NCBI GenBank assembly: GCA_964611575.1
Contig: CAZTAJ010000066.1
Location: 1-22,683 of the forward strand
Source of the DNA: CAITUY01 sp964611575
Lineage (GTDB): Bacteria > Verrucomicrobiota > Kiritimatiellia > CAIKKV01 > CAITUY01
Direction of reading: 5' to 3'
DNA length: 22,683 nt
Shown: piece after piece, positions 13,892 to 22,570 of the stretch
How the letters are laid out: each line of letters opens with the position of its first letter
How positions within the stretch are numbered: the first letter of the stretch is position 1
The notes under the pieces: generated by a model
The model's input: the letters and a program-made list of their open reading frames with translations, nothing else
What the model was told of the DNA's origin: nothing
Database searches by the model: none
Position numbers and translations under genes: made by a program

Positions 13892-15733
13892 CTACTCCAC
13901 CGTCACGCTCTTGGCCAGATTGCGCGGCTGATCGATGGAGCACCCGCGCAGGCGCGCCACATGGTAGGCGAACAACTGCAGGGCCACTGCCGTGGGTATC
14001 GGCGCGGTCAGGGATGAACAGCGCGGGACCTCAATGCGAGCATCGACGTGCGCGGCGACCGTCGGATCCCCTTCGGTCACAATGCCGATCACGGGCGCCT
14101 GCCTGGCACGGCATTCCTGCACGTTGCTGATCATCTTCTCCTTCCCGGCGATGTCATTGAGCAATGCCATGACCGGAACCTGTTCATCCAGCAGCGCGAT
14201 CGGGCCGTGCTTGAGTTCGGCCGCATGATATCCCTCGGCATGGATATAACTGATCTCCTTCAGCTTCAGGGCGCCCTCGAGTGCGACCGGGTACATGCAC
14301 CCGCGGCCCAGGAAGAAGAAATCCCGGGCGGCCGAATAGCGTTCCGCCGCCTTGATAATCTCGTCGTTGCGCTCAAGCACCCGTCGCACCAGCGCCGGAA
14401 TCGACCGGATCTCCTCGCCGATCTGCGCCCCCTGCACCCGCGACAGGCGCCGGCAGCGCCCGATCTTGAGCGCCATCATGAGCAGCACCGCCAGTTGGCA
14501 TGTGAACGCCTTGGTCGATGCAACGCCGATTTCAGGTCCGGCGTGGAGATAGATGCCCCGGCCCGTCTCGCGGGCAATGGTGGACCCGACCACATTGCAG
14601 AGCCCCACCACCAATGCGCCCTTCTGACGCGCCTCGCGCACGGCCGCCAGCGTATCCGCCGTCTCCCCCGACTGACTGATCGCCACCACCATGTCGTCCG
14701 GATGGATGATCGGGTTGCGATACCGGTATTCAGCCGCCTGCTCCACCTCGGTGGGCAGATCGGCCAGTTCCTCGAAAAAGTATTTCCCCACCATCCCGGC
14801 ATGCATCGACGTGCCGCATGCCACGATCACCAGCCGACCGATCCCCGCCAGTTCGCGCGGCGAGAGCGCCAATCCTGTGAGAAAGGCCGATCCCATGGCC
14901 AGGTCCACGCGGCCGCGGATCGTATTCTCAATCGCCTCGGGCTGCTCGAAGATCTCCTTGAGCATGAAATGGTCGAACCCGCCCTTCTCCGCGGCCCCCT
15001 CGTCCCAGTCGACTTTCGCGATCTCCCGCGATACCGGCACATTGTTGACGTTGCGGATCTCGGCGCCTTCCCGAGTGATGATGGCCACGTCGTCGTCGTT
15101 CAGGTAGATCACCTGGCGGGTGTGCGCGATGATGGCGGCCACGTCGCTGGCGACGATGGTTTCCTGCTCGCCCACCCCGATCACCAGCGGACTGCCCTTG
15201 CGCGCCACGACAATCTGGTCCGGCGCATCGGCGGCCATGACCGCGATCCCGTACGTGCCCTCCACATGCTTCAAGGCCGCGCACACCGATTCGAACAAGT
15301 TGCCCTTGTAGAGTTCGCCGATGAGATGGACCAGCACTTCACTGTCCGTCTGCGACATGAAGCGGTGTCCTTTCGCCTCCAACTGGCTGCGGATGGCGGC
15401 ATAGTTCTCGATGATGCCGTTATGCACCATGGCAATCCGGCCCGACTGATCCGTATGCGGGTGGGCATTCCCTGCCGTCGGACTGCCGTGTGTGGCCCAC
15501 CGGGTGTGCGAAATGCCGGCAGTAGCCCGCAGGCGGAACGCCTCGTCCCAGTGCGCGTAGACGGATTGCTCGAGGTCGCGGACCTTCCCCTTGTCCTTGA
15601 GAATGCACAGTGCGCCGTTCTCGACAACCGCCATGCCGGCCGAATCGTAGCCGCGGTATTCCAGCCGTTTAAGCCCGCTGATCAGGACGTCCGGCGCGCT
15701 CTTGTTCCCCACATATCCCACGATGCCACACAT
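13892..15733 (-). CDS. glmS: Glutamine-fructose-6-phosphate aminotransferase (isomerizing)
   Basis: Converts fructose 6-phosphate and glutamine into glucosamine 6-phosphate, the first committed step toward UDP-GlcNAc for peptidoglycan and lipopolysaccharide. The 613-residue protein matches the usual length. The start is set at 15733 so that Cys2 of MCGIVGYVG becomes the N-terminal nucleophile after Met removal; a frame seven codons longer exists but would bury it. GGGAG lies upstream at a suitable distance. The glutaminase domain shows SHTRWATHG and MVHNGIIENY. Two SIS isomerase domains follow (VACGTSMHAGMVGKYFFEE, SQSGETADTLAA, EGYHAAELKHGPIAL), and the C-terminus ends QPRNLAKSVTVE as expected. 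It is the last gene of the minus-strand cluster; no glmS ribozyme is seen in its 127-base upstream spacer. Confidence 0.97.
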   Translation of the reverse strand: MCGIVGYVGNKSAPDVLISGLKRLEYRGYDSAGMAVVENGALCILKDKGKVRDLEQSVYAHWDEAFRLRATAGISHTRWATHGSPTAGNAHPHTDQSGRIAMVHNGIIENYAAIRSQLEAKGHRFMSQTDSEVLVHLIGELYKGNLFESVCAALKHVEGTYGIAVMAADAPDQIVVARKGSPLVIGVGEQETIVASDVAAIIAHTRQVIYLNDDDVAIITREGAEIRNVNNVPVSREIAKVDWDEGAAEKGGFDHFMLKEIFEQPEAIENTIRGRVDLAMGSAFLTGLALSPRELAGIGRLVIVACGTSMHAGMVGKYFFEELADLPTEVEQAAEYRYRNPIIHPDDMVVAISQSGETADTLAAVREARQKGALVVGLCNVVGSTIARETGRGIYLHAGPEIGVASTKAFTCQLAVLLMMALKIGRCRRLSRVQGAQIGEEIRSIPALVRRVLERNDEIIKAAERYSAARDFFFLGRGCMYPVALEGALKLKEISYIHAEGYHAAELKHGPIALLDEQVPVMALLNDIAGKEKMISNVQECRARQAPVIGIVTEGDPTVAAHVDARIEVPRCSSLTAPIPTAVALQLFAYHVARLRGCSIDQPRNLAKSVTVE

Positions 15734-15755
15734 GCGTCTGTCTCCCGCCGCCAAG

Positions 15756-15848
15756 TCCGATTGTCGGATTCAGGATCCGGGGTTCGAGAAACCCACCCGG
15801 CATGGGCGGCCCTCCACCGACACCCGACACCTCACCCCTGAACCCTGT
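15756..15848. repeat. Repeat-rich spacer upstream of glmS
   Basis: The 127-base gap between glmS and the GlmU-like gene holds a 5-bp hairpin (15756-15760 with 15764-15768). It also holds words resembling the spacer at the other end of glmS: the 8-mer GGGGTTCG (15779-15786, also 13791-13798) and TTCAGG/CCTGAA-type words, for example at 15837-15842. It may be a decayed or different member of the same repeat family. Confidence 0.35.
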
Positions 15849-15860
15849 AAACGCGCTCTC

Positions 15861-16763
15861 TTATTCCATCACATCTCTCTGCACCACTGCGCCCGGGCGA
15901 GTCATCACGCCCGGCCACAACTTCCGCCCCGGATAGATTGACGTATGAATTCCCGTGTGCACGTGATCGCCCAGGATGGCGCCGAATTTGCGCCGCCCCG
16001 TGTCCACCAGCTCGTGGCCGACCATGGACCGGTGCGACTGGCCGTCATGGCGGAAATTGGCGGTGATCGTCCCGGCCCCAAAATTGACCTTCTCGCCCAC
16101 GATGGAATCGCCGCAGTAGCTCAGATGGCCGATGGCGGCGCCCGGCATCACAATGGAGTTCTTGATCTCAACCGCCTGGCCCACATGGCAGCCGTCGCCA
16201 ATGCTGGTGCTCCCGCGCAGATAGCAGTTGGGCCCGATCTTGCAGCCCGCGCCAATCACCACCGTGCCCTCGACATACACGCCCGGCAGGAGACGCGACC
16301 CGGCCCCCAGGATCAGCGTACCCTCGACATGCGCCGCGCGGCTGACATCCCCCTCGATTCGCGATTCCGTGATCCCCGCCAGCAGCAGTTCGTTGATGCG
16401 CAGCAGGTCCCACGGGTAGCGGATCAGGAAACTGGCGGAGTCGGCCGCTACCACCGACGACGCGCCCGTCGCGCCGGCCCGCGGCCCCGACCACGCCAGC
16501 GTCTCACCCTGCGCGTCGCGAATGACCCATCGGCCCGGCCGCCCGGCGCAGACGGCCAGCATGGCGTCCGACAACCAGGCCTCCCCGCGACAGAACACGC
16601 CCGCGCCCGACTCCGCGCCGCCCGTGAAGCCCAGCGGCGCCAGACGTCCGCGCTGCACGTCGATCAGCCGCCGGTTGCCCACCGGGCAGTCGCCCAGGTC
16701 GCGCGTGCATGTCAGCGGCGCACATAGGACCGACCGGCCGGCCTCCACGATTTCGGCGTTCAT
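15861..16763 (-). CDS. GlmU-like left-handed beta-helix acyltransferase with a short, diverged N-terminal domain
   Basis: Probably acetylates glucosamine 1-phosphate for UDP-GlcNAc synthesis, judged by fold and neighbours (glmM upstream, glmS downstream). Of 300 residues, the region from about 138 onward is a hexapeptide-repeat helix (ILGAGSRLLPGVYVEG, VIGAGCKIGPNCYLRG). It ends with the GlmU acetyltransferase signature IGHLSYCGDSIVGE and NFGAGTITANFRHDG, whose His corresponds to the catalytic His of E. coli GlmU. The first 130 residues lack the LxxGxGTRM nucleotide-binding motif. The stretch CAPLTCTRDLGDCPVGNRR faintly recalls the NTP_transf_4 domain of the alternative bacterial GlmU family (TIGR03991), but the protein is clearly shorter than I remember that family to be (about 400 residues). 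It may be an acetyltransferase only. The start overlaps the glmM stop by four bases. Confidence 0.8.
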   Translation of the reverse strand: MNAEIVEAGRSVLCAPLTCTRDLGDCPVGNRRLIDVQRGRLAPLGFTGGAESGAGVFCRGEAWLSDAMLAVCAGRPGRWVIRDAQGETLAWSGPRAGATGASSVVAADSASFLIRYPWDLLRINELLLAGITESRIEGDVSRAAHVEGTLILGAGSRLLPGVYVEGTVVIGAGCKIGPNCYLRGSTSIGDGCHVGQAVEIKNSIVMPGAAIGHLSYCGDSIVGEKVNFGAGTITANFRHDGQSHRSMVGHELVDTGRRKFGAILGDHVHTGIHTSIYPGRKLWPGVMTRPGAVVQRDVME

Positions 16764-18112
16764 GCGCCCAGATCCTTCCGGACGGCCATCGTCAGTTCGT
16801 CAATCCACCGCGTCACCGCCGCCTCCTCGCGCGCCTCGACCAACAGACGGATCTTGCTCTCCGTGCCCGAGTACCGCACGACCATCCTGCCGGTGGCCCC
16901 CAGCGACTCCGTGCAGCGATCCATCACCTTGACCAGGTTCGGCAGCGTATCCAGCGGCTTACGCACCGCGACTTTGAGGCTGACCAATTTCTGCGGATAC
17001 TCGCTCATGCAGTTGGCCAGTTCCTGGAGCGAAGCCTTCTGCTGTCGCATGAGCTTCAGCACCTGCAGGGCCGTGATGATGCCATCGCCGGTCGTGGCAT
17101 AGTCCATGAAAATCACGTGGCCGCTCTTCTCCCCGCCAACGTTCAATCCCGTGCGCCGCATGTGCTCGATGACCTGCCGGTCGCCCACATCGGTCACCTC
17201 GACGTTGATCCCGTGACGCCGCATGGACTCGTGCAACCCCAGGTTGGTCATGGTTGTCACGACCAGGGTGTCATTCGTCAGGACCCGGCGCGCCTTGAAG
17301 TCGATCGCGCACATGGCCAGAATCCGGTCGCCGTCCACCACGTTGCCTTGGGCATCGCAGAAGATCACTCGGTCCGCGTCGCCGTCGAAGGCAATCCCCA
17401 CATCGGCCTTCTGTTCGGCCACCAACTTCACCACGGCCTCGGGATGCGTGGCGCCGCAGCCATTGTTGATGTTGTAGCCGTCCGGCTCCACGAAACACTT
17501 GGTCACCTTGGCGCCAAGTTCCTTGAAGATCAGCGGCGCCATGAGATAGGCCGCCCCGTTCGCGCAATCCAGCACGATCTTCATCCCGGCCATGTCCTGG
17601 CTCTTGATGGTGCTTTTCGCGAACTCGATGTAGCGGCCGCGCGCATCGTCGATGCGGTACGCCTTGCCGAGTTGGTCGCTGCGGATGTGATCGCTGGTCA
17701 GCTCGCCGGACGTGACGTGGCGGGCGACCTCGTTCTCGACGTCGTCGCCGATCTTGAACCCGTCGCTGCCGAAGATCTTGATGCCGTTGTCGTCCGAGGG
17801 ATTGTGCGACGCCGTCAGCATGAGCCCGACATCGGCCGCCATGGAGCGGGTGAGATGGGCCACGGCCGGGGTCGGCACGGGGCCCACCAGCAGCACATCC
17901 ATGCCCATCGACACCAGGCCGCTGGTCAGCGCGGTTTCAAGCATGTACCCGGAAAGCCGCGTATCCTTGCCGATCACGGCCCGGCGCGACCCGTGGCCCG
18001 TGGCCCGGTAAACGTGCCCGATGGCTTTGCCCACCTGCAACGCGACCTCGGCCGTGATCGGATAGCAGTTTGCCTGGCCGCGAATACCGTCCGTCCCAAA
18101 TAGTCGATCCAT
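16760..18112 (-). CDS. glmM: Phosphoglucosamine mutase
   Basis: Interconverts glucosamine 6-phosphate and glucosamine 1-phosphate. The 450-residue alpha-D-phosphohexomutase has the expected four-domain motifs: FGTDGIRG at the N-terminus, the phospho-serine loop TASHNPSDDNG with Ser102, the metal loop DGDADR, the sugar-binding GGEKSGH and the phosphate-binding RYSGTESKIR. The serine loop has Ser-Asp after Pro where Tyr-Tyr or Tyr-Asp is common, a minor variation. Two in-frame ATGs exist; 18112 is preferred because GGAGG lies exactly seven bases upstream, while for 18118 it would be adjacent. The gene is translationally coupled to the GlmU-like gene by a 4-base overlap. It lies 67 bases after cimA. 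Confidence 0.96.
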   Translation of the reverse strand: MDRLFGTDGIRGQANCYPITAEVALQVGKAIGHVYRATGHGSRRAVIGKDTRLSGYMLETALTSGLVSMGMDVLLVGPVPTPAVAHLTRSMAADVGLMLTASHNPSDDNGIKIFGSDGFKIGDDVENEVARHVTSGELTSDHIRSDQLGKAYRIDDARGRYIEFAKSTIKSQDMAGMKIVLDCANGAAYLMAPLIFKELGAKVTKCFVEPDGYNINNGCGATHPEAVVKLVAEQKADVGIAFDGDADRVIFCDAQGNVVDGDRILAMCAIDFKARRVLTNDTLVVTTMTNLGLHESMRRHGINVEVTDVGDRQVIEHMRRTGLNVGGEKSGHVIFMDYATTGDGIITALQVLKLMRQQKASLQELANCMSEYPQKLVSLKVAVRKPLDTLPNLVKVMDRCTESLGATGRMVVRYSGTESKIRLLVEAREEAAVTRWIDELTMAVRKDLGA

Positions 18113-18119
18113 CGTCATC

Positions 18120-18124
18120 CCTCC
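18120..18124 (-). promoter_or_regulatory. Ribosome-binding site deciding the glmM start
   Basis: GGAGG on the minus strand is seven bases from the ATG at 18112 and only one base from the upstream ATG at 18118, so the downstream start is favoured. Confidence 0.7.
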
Positions 18125-18179
18125 GCGTTTCCGATCCCGCCCGACCTTCGCCGGTCAGGTCCAGGCCATGCAGGTGCCG

Positions 18180-19775
18180 CTAGGTCCGTGGCTTGTTCTT
18201 CTCTTCCTCGCGGAAGAGTTTGTACTCGACGCTGTCGACCAGCGCCTCCCAGGAGGCTTCGATGATGTTCCCCGACACGCCCACGGTGCCCCAGGTCTCG
18301 ATGCCATCGCTGGACTCGATCACCACGCGCGTTTTGGCCGCGGTGGCTTCCTGCGGATCGAGAATCCTGACGCGGAAGTCGGTCAGCGCCACCTTGGCGA
18401 TATCGGGATAGAAACGGGTCAGCACCTTCCGCAAAGCCGTATCGAGGGCATTGACAGGGCCATCGCCCTCCGCCACGGAATGCGCAATCTCGTTGTTCAC
18501 CCGCACCTTGATCGTCGCTTCCGAGACACAGGCCTCATGCTTGCCGCGCTTCTCCACAATCACGCGGAATCCTTCGAGCTCGAAGAACGCCTTGTGCCGC
18601 TTGAGCGCCTTCTGCACCAGGATGCGGAATGAGGCGTCGGCGCTCTCGAAGGAGTACCCGTTGCGTTCCATGTCCTTGATGCGCTGGAGCGCCTCCTTGA
18701 CCTCCGGCGCGCTCCGGTCCACCGCCACGCCCATCTCGGCGGCCTTCAGCAGGATGCTGCTGGTGCCGGCGTCCTCGGAAATCAGGATCCGCCGGTGATT
18801 CCCCACCAGGGCGGGATCGACATGCTCGATCGTGACCGGATTCTTCTCAACCGCATTCGCGTGCAACCCCGCCTTGTGCCCGAACGCGCTCTCGCCCACG
18901 TACGGCGCCTTGCCGTCCGGCCGCAGCCCCACCAGTTCGTCGGCGAACAACGACAGGTCGCGCAACCGGCTGAGGCCGGGGGCGCAGGTCAGCGTGCAAC
19001 CCATCTTCAGGATCAGCGACGGCATGATCGTGCACAGGTTCGCGTTGCCCGTGCGTTCGCCGTAGCCGTTGATGGTGCCCTGCACCTGCGTCGCGCCCGC
19101 CTGCACTGCCGCGAGGCTGTTGGCCACCGCCAGGCCGGCATCGTTATGCGTGTGAATCCCGATCGGCACCGCCAGGGCGCGAACCACCTCCGCCGTGATG
19201 CCCGCCACCTCATGCGTCAGCGTGCCGCCGTTGGTGTCGCACAACACGATCCCGTCGGCCCCGGCCGCCAGGGCCGTCCGCAGCACCTCCATGACGTAGG
19301 CCGCATTCTCCCGGTACCCGTCGAAGAAGTGCTCGGCGTCGAAGAACACGTCCCGGCCGCGGTCCTTGAGATAGCGCACGGTGTCGCGCACCATGGCAAG
19401 ATTTTCCTCGCGTGTCGTGCGGAGCACCTCACGCACGTGCAGGTCCGAGGTCTTTCCGACCAGGGTCACGACCGGCGCCTCCGACTCGATGAGCCGCAGG
19501 ACGTTCGCATCTTCGCCCACCGGCGTGTGGGCGCGGCGCGTGCTCCCGAACGCGGCCACCCGGGCATGGCGCAATGTGTGTGAGCGAATCGCACGGAAGA
19601 AATCCATGTCCTTGGGATTGGAGCCGGCATAGCCGCCCTCGATGTAGTCCACGCCGAACTCGTCGAGTTTCAGCGCCATGCGCACCTTGGCGGTGCTCGA
19701 AAAGGAGATCCCCTCGCCCTGCGCGCCATCCCGCAACGTGGTATCGTAGATGGCAATCTGTTTCCCTGTGCTCAT
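18180..19775 (-). CDS. cimA: Citramalate synthase
   Basis: Condenses pyruvate with acetyl-CoA to (R)-citramalate, the entry to the threonine-independent isoleucine route. The 531-residue protein belongs to the Geobacter-type CimA family of the isopropylmalate-synthase superfamily. The N-terminal TIM barrel starts with IAIYDTTLRDGAQGEGISFS and YIEGGYAGSNPKDMDFF, both diagnostic of this family as opposed to LeuA. The metal site HTHND is present, as is the GTINGYGERTGNANL loop. A linker follows, then a C-terminal LeuA-type regulatory domain (about 390-520), which would allow feedback control, probably by isoleucine. The start at 19775 has a strong GGAGGAG site. It is 25 bases from lysC, consistent with an operon for aspartate-family and branched-chain amino acids. 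Homocitrate-type activities are less likely given the motifs. Confidence 0.93.
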   Translation of the reverse strand: MSTGKQIAIYDTTLRDGAQGEGISFSSTAKVRMALKLDEFGVDYIEGGYAGSNPKDMDFFRAIRSHTLRHARVAAFGSTRRAHTPVGEDANVLRLIESEAPVVTLVGKTSDLHVREVLRTTREENLAMVRDTVRYLKDRGRDVFFDAEHFFDGYRENAAYVMEVLRTALAAGADGIVLCDTNGGTLTHEVAGITAEVVRALAVPIGIHTHNDAGLAVANSLAAVQAGATQVQGTINGYGERTGNANLCTIMPSLILKMGCTLTCAPGLSRLRDLSLFADELVGLRPDGKAPYVGESAFGHKAGLHANAVEKNPVTIEHVDPALVGNHRRILISEDAGTSSILLKAAEMGVAVDRSAPEVKEALQRIKDMERNGYSFESADASFRILVQKALKRHKAFFELEGFRVIVEKRGKHEACVSEATIKVRVNNEIAHSVAEGDGPVNALDTALRKVLTRFYPDIAKVALTDFRVRILDPQEATAAKTRVVIESSDGIETWGTVGVSGNIIEASWEALVDSVEYKLFREEEKNKPRT

Positions 19776-19800
19776 CGCCTCTCCTCCCGCCCGCGACGCG

Positions 19801-21189
19801 TTACGGTCCGTTCGGAACGCGGTCCATAAAGAAGGCCTGATACAACGCCGCCACCGCCTTCTTGCGGTCCATGGCCTTGACGCCGAACATCATGCTGATT
19901 TCGGACGACCCCTGGTTCAACATCTCGATATTCACCCCGGCGCGGGCCAGTGCGGCGGTTGCCCGGGCCGCCACGCCGACCGTATAGTGCATGCCTTCGC
20001 CAACGATCATGACGATCGCCAGGCCGCGGTCCACCTCAATGTTGTCCGCCCCCAGCTCGCCCCGGATACGCTCGGTGACCAGCGCCTCTTTCTCGGCTGT
20101 GAATTCCTTCTCCCGCAGGATCACCGACATGTTGTCGATGCCGGATGGCGCATGTTCGTAGGACAGCCCCGCATCCTCCATGATCTGGAGCAACCGGCGA
20201 CCGAACCCCACCTCTCGGTTCATGAGGTACTTGTCCACGTACACGGCGGAGAACCCGTCCGAACTCGCGATCCCGACCACATCCCCGCCCTGGTACGGCC
20301 TGCTCGGCACCACCCGCGTGCCGGGCGCCTCGGGCCGGTTCGTGTTGCGCACACAGATCGGAATTCCCGCATGCACGGCCGGCACGATGGCTTCATCGTG
20401 GAACACCCCGAACCCCGCGTACGCAAGTTCGCGCATCTCGCGGTAAGTCAGCAGCTCGATGGCCCGGGCGCCCGGGATGATGCGCGGGTCGGCGGAAAAC
20501 ACCGAGTCAACGTCGGTGAAGTTCTCGTAGACGTCCGCCTTGACCGCCGCCGCCAGGATGGCGCCGGTGATATCCGACCCCCCGCGCGGGAACGTGGCCA
20601 CCTCGCCCGCGCGCGTATAGCCGAAGAACCCGGGAAACACCGACACGCCCGGCGCGTCACGCAGGGCCTTGAGCCGCTCGTAGGCCTCCGGCAGCACCAT
20701 CGCATTCCCGAACTCCTCGCTCATCACCATGCCGGCCGTTCGCGGGTCCACATAGTGCGCATCGAGCCCCTGTTTCCGGAAGATGGCCGCAATCAAACGG
20801 GCGTTCAGATCCTCGCCGGCCGCCTTCAGCAGGTCAAGAAACCTGCCGCGTTCCTGCCGGTCCGCGCCCAGCCGCCGGCGCAGGTCGGCCTCGATCTCCC
20901 GGAGCACCTCGGGCCCCACGCCCGAGGCACGCTGGATATCGGCATAGCGCTCCACCACGGCCTTCAACTCAGCCTCGCCGTCCCCGCCGGCAAGCTTCCG
21001 CTCCGCCAGCGCGATCAGCATATCCGTCACCTTGGTGTCGTCCGGCCGGCGCTTCCCCGGCGCCGAGACGACCACGATGCGCCGTTCCGGGTCCATGCGG
21101 ATGATCCCGCACACCTTCAGAATCTGGGCGGCATCGGCCACCGAACTGCCGCCGAATTTCGCCACCTTGAGTCCTGCCGCTGTCGCCAT
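19801..21189 (-). CDS. lysC: Aspartate kinase
   Basis: Phosphorylates aspartate, the first step to lysine, threonine, methionine and isoleucine. The 462-residue monofunctional enzyme has the amino-acid-kinase domain (about 7-300) with KFGGSSVADA at 11-20, a segment TFPRGGSDITGAILAAA and the FTDVDSVFSADPRI loop. Two ACT domains follow (about 325-460), including SYEHAPSGIDNMSVI and the C-terminal GVNIEMLNQGSSEISMMFGV. These usually bind lysine or threonine for feedback inhibition. The start at 21189 is three bases after the stop of hom, with GGAG inside the end of hom as ribosome site, so the two are co-transcribed and probably coupled. Lysine-specific or threonine-specific control cannot be told from sequence. 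Confidence 0.95.
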   Translation of the reverse strand: MATAAGLKVAKFGGSSVADAAQILKVCGIIRMDPERRIVVVSAPGKRRPDDTKVTDMLIALAERKLAGGDGEAELKAVVERYADIQRASGVGPEVLREIEADLRRRLGADRQERGRFLDLLKAAGEDLNARLIAAIFRKQGLDAHYVDPRTAGMVMSEEFGNAMVLPEAYERLKALRDAPGVSVFPGFFGYTRAGEVATFPRGGSDITGAILAAAVKADVYENFTDVDSVFSADPRIIPGARAIELLTYREMRELAYAGFGVFHDEAIVPAVHAGIPICVRNTNRPEAPGTRVVPSRPYQGGDVVGIASSDGFSAVYVDKYLMNREVGFGRRLLQIMEDAGLSYEHAPSGIDNMSVILREKEFTAEKEALVTERIRGELGADNIEVDRGLAIVMIVGEGMHYTVGVAARATAALARAGVNIEMLNQGSSEISMMFGVKAMDRKKAVAALYQAFFMDRVPNGP

Positions 21190-21192
21190 GGG

Positions 21193-22500
21193 TTATTTCT
21201 CCGCCGCAAGGTCCTCGATACGGATCCGCACCGTCCGCCCGCCGACGCTTTCCATGCCGTCCAGCGTGCGCAACGCCGCCTCAAAATCCTGCTCCCGCGC
21301 CCGGTCGGTCACGATGATCACGGGCACATGCTTGCCCGCATGCGTTTCCTTCTGGAGAACGGACGCGATGCTGATCCCATGTTGCCCGAGGATGGTCGTC
21401 ACCTGACCGAGGATGCCCGGCCGGTCGAGCAACGAGAGGCGCAGGTAGTAGCGTGATGCAATCTCCCCCATGTCCCGGTATGTCACGGCCGATGCGCGTT
21501 TCGGCGCATCCACCAGCAGGCGCCCCTGGCCGGCCGTCAGCCGGCGCGCCACGTCCGCCAGATCGCTGATGACCGCGCTGGCGGTGGGCAGGCGGCCCGC
21601 GCCCCGTCCGTAGTAGGCTGTCTGCCCGACGATATCGCCTTCAACCAGCACCACGTTGAATACGCCGGACACCGAGGCGATCATGTGGACGATGGGCACC
21701 AGCGTGGGATGCACGCGCACCTCGATGGCGCCATCCACCATCTTGATGACCGCCAACAGTTTGATCCGGTATCCCAGGCCGTTGGCATACTCGATATCGG
21801 CCTTGGCCACCCCCCGGATGCCCTCAACGTAGACGCGACTCATGGGCACCTGAACGCCATATGCCAGCGAAGCGAGAATGGCTGCCTTGTGCGCGGTGTC
21901 GAACCCGTCGATGTCGAGACCGGGATCCGCCTCCGCAAAACCCGCGGCCTGCGCCTCCTTCAGCGCGTGCTCGAACGTCATCTGCTCGCGGTCCATCCGG
22001 GTCAGGATATAGTTGCAGGTCCCGTTCAGGATGCCGTAGATGCGATCGATGCGGTTGGCGACCAACCCCTCGCGCAGGGCTCGGAGGATCGGCACGCCGC
22101 CGGCCACACTGGCTTCAAACCATACGTCCGTGTCGTGCGCCCTGGCACACGCGAAAATCTCCTCGCCATGCTCGGCGAGTAACGCCTTGTTGGCCGTGAC
22201 CACCGGCTTGCCCAGGCAGAGGGCCTGCAGGATGAATTGCTTTGCCACGGTCGTGCCGCCGATGAGTTCCACAAGGATATGGATGGACGGGTCGGCGATC
22301 ACCGCCGCCGCGTCGCGCGTCAGCACGCCGGGGGCGAGTCTCACGCCCCGGTCGCGATCCAGGTCCACGTCGGCAATCTTGCGCACGACGAGCCGGACGC
22401 CGATCCGCTCCGCCAGCAGGTCGCCGTTGCGCTGCAGACCTTCCACCACACCCGCACCCACGGTGCCAAACCCCAGTATTCCGATGCCTATGTCGTTCAT
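21193..22500 (-). CDS. hom: Homoserine dehydrogenase (ACT-domain form)
   Basis: Reduces aspartate semialdehyde to homoserine, the branch to threonine and methionine. The 435-residue protein starts with a Rossmann fold (GILGFGTVGAGV, about 7-18). The catalytic domain follows, with VTANKALLA (Lys105), ASVAGGVPILR, YGILNGTCNYIL and the signature GFAEADPGLDIDGFDTAHK (Lys205). A C-terminal ACT domain (about 350-430, LSLLDRPGILGQVTTILGQHGISI) probably senses threonine. The start at 22500 has GAGGG about seven bases upstream. It is the first gene of the hom-lysC-cimA-glmM-glmU-like-glmS minus-strand cluster in this window. Confidence 0.97.
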   Translation of the reverse strand: MNDIGIGILGFGTVGAGVVEGLQRNGDLLAERIGVRLVVRKIADVDLDRDRGVRLAPGVLTRDAAAVIADPSIHILVELIGGTTVAKQFILQALCLGKPVVTANKALLAEHGEEIFACARAHDTDVWFEASVAGGVPILRALREGLVANRIDRIYGILNGTCNYILTRMDREQMTFEHALKEAQAAGFAEADPGLDIDGFDTAHKAAILASLAYGVQVPMSRVYVEGIRGVAKADIEYANGLGYRIKLLAVIKMVDGAIEVRVHPTLVPIVHMIASVSGVFNVVLVEGDIVGQTAYYGRGAGRLPTASAVISDLADVARRLTAGQGRLLVDAPKRASAVTYRDMGEIASRYYLRLSLLDRPGILGQVTTILGQHGISIASVLQKETHAGKHVPVIIVTDRAREQDFEAALRTLDGMESVGGRTVRIRIEDLAAEK

Positions 22501-22570
22501 AACACACCCTCAGCCGGCCAGCGCCTGTCGAAGCGGGCTATCGCCCGGCCAGTATTGGTAAAACCGTGAC

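Noticed and set aside
14048..15841. 597-aa open frame on the plus strand opposite glmS
   Set aside because: Antisense shadow of a gene identified with near certainty.
15734..15860. glmS ribozyme upstream of glmS
   Set aside because: The spacer is short and filled with repeat-like words; no glmS ribozyme core could be recognised, and the ribozyme is typical of Gram-positive lineages.
19750..21456. 568-aa open frame on the plus strand opposite lysC
   Set aside because: Antisense shadow; His/Arg-rich composition without motifs.
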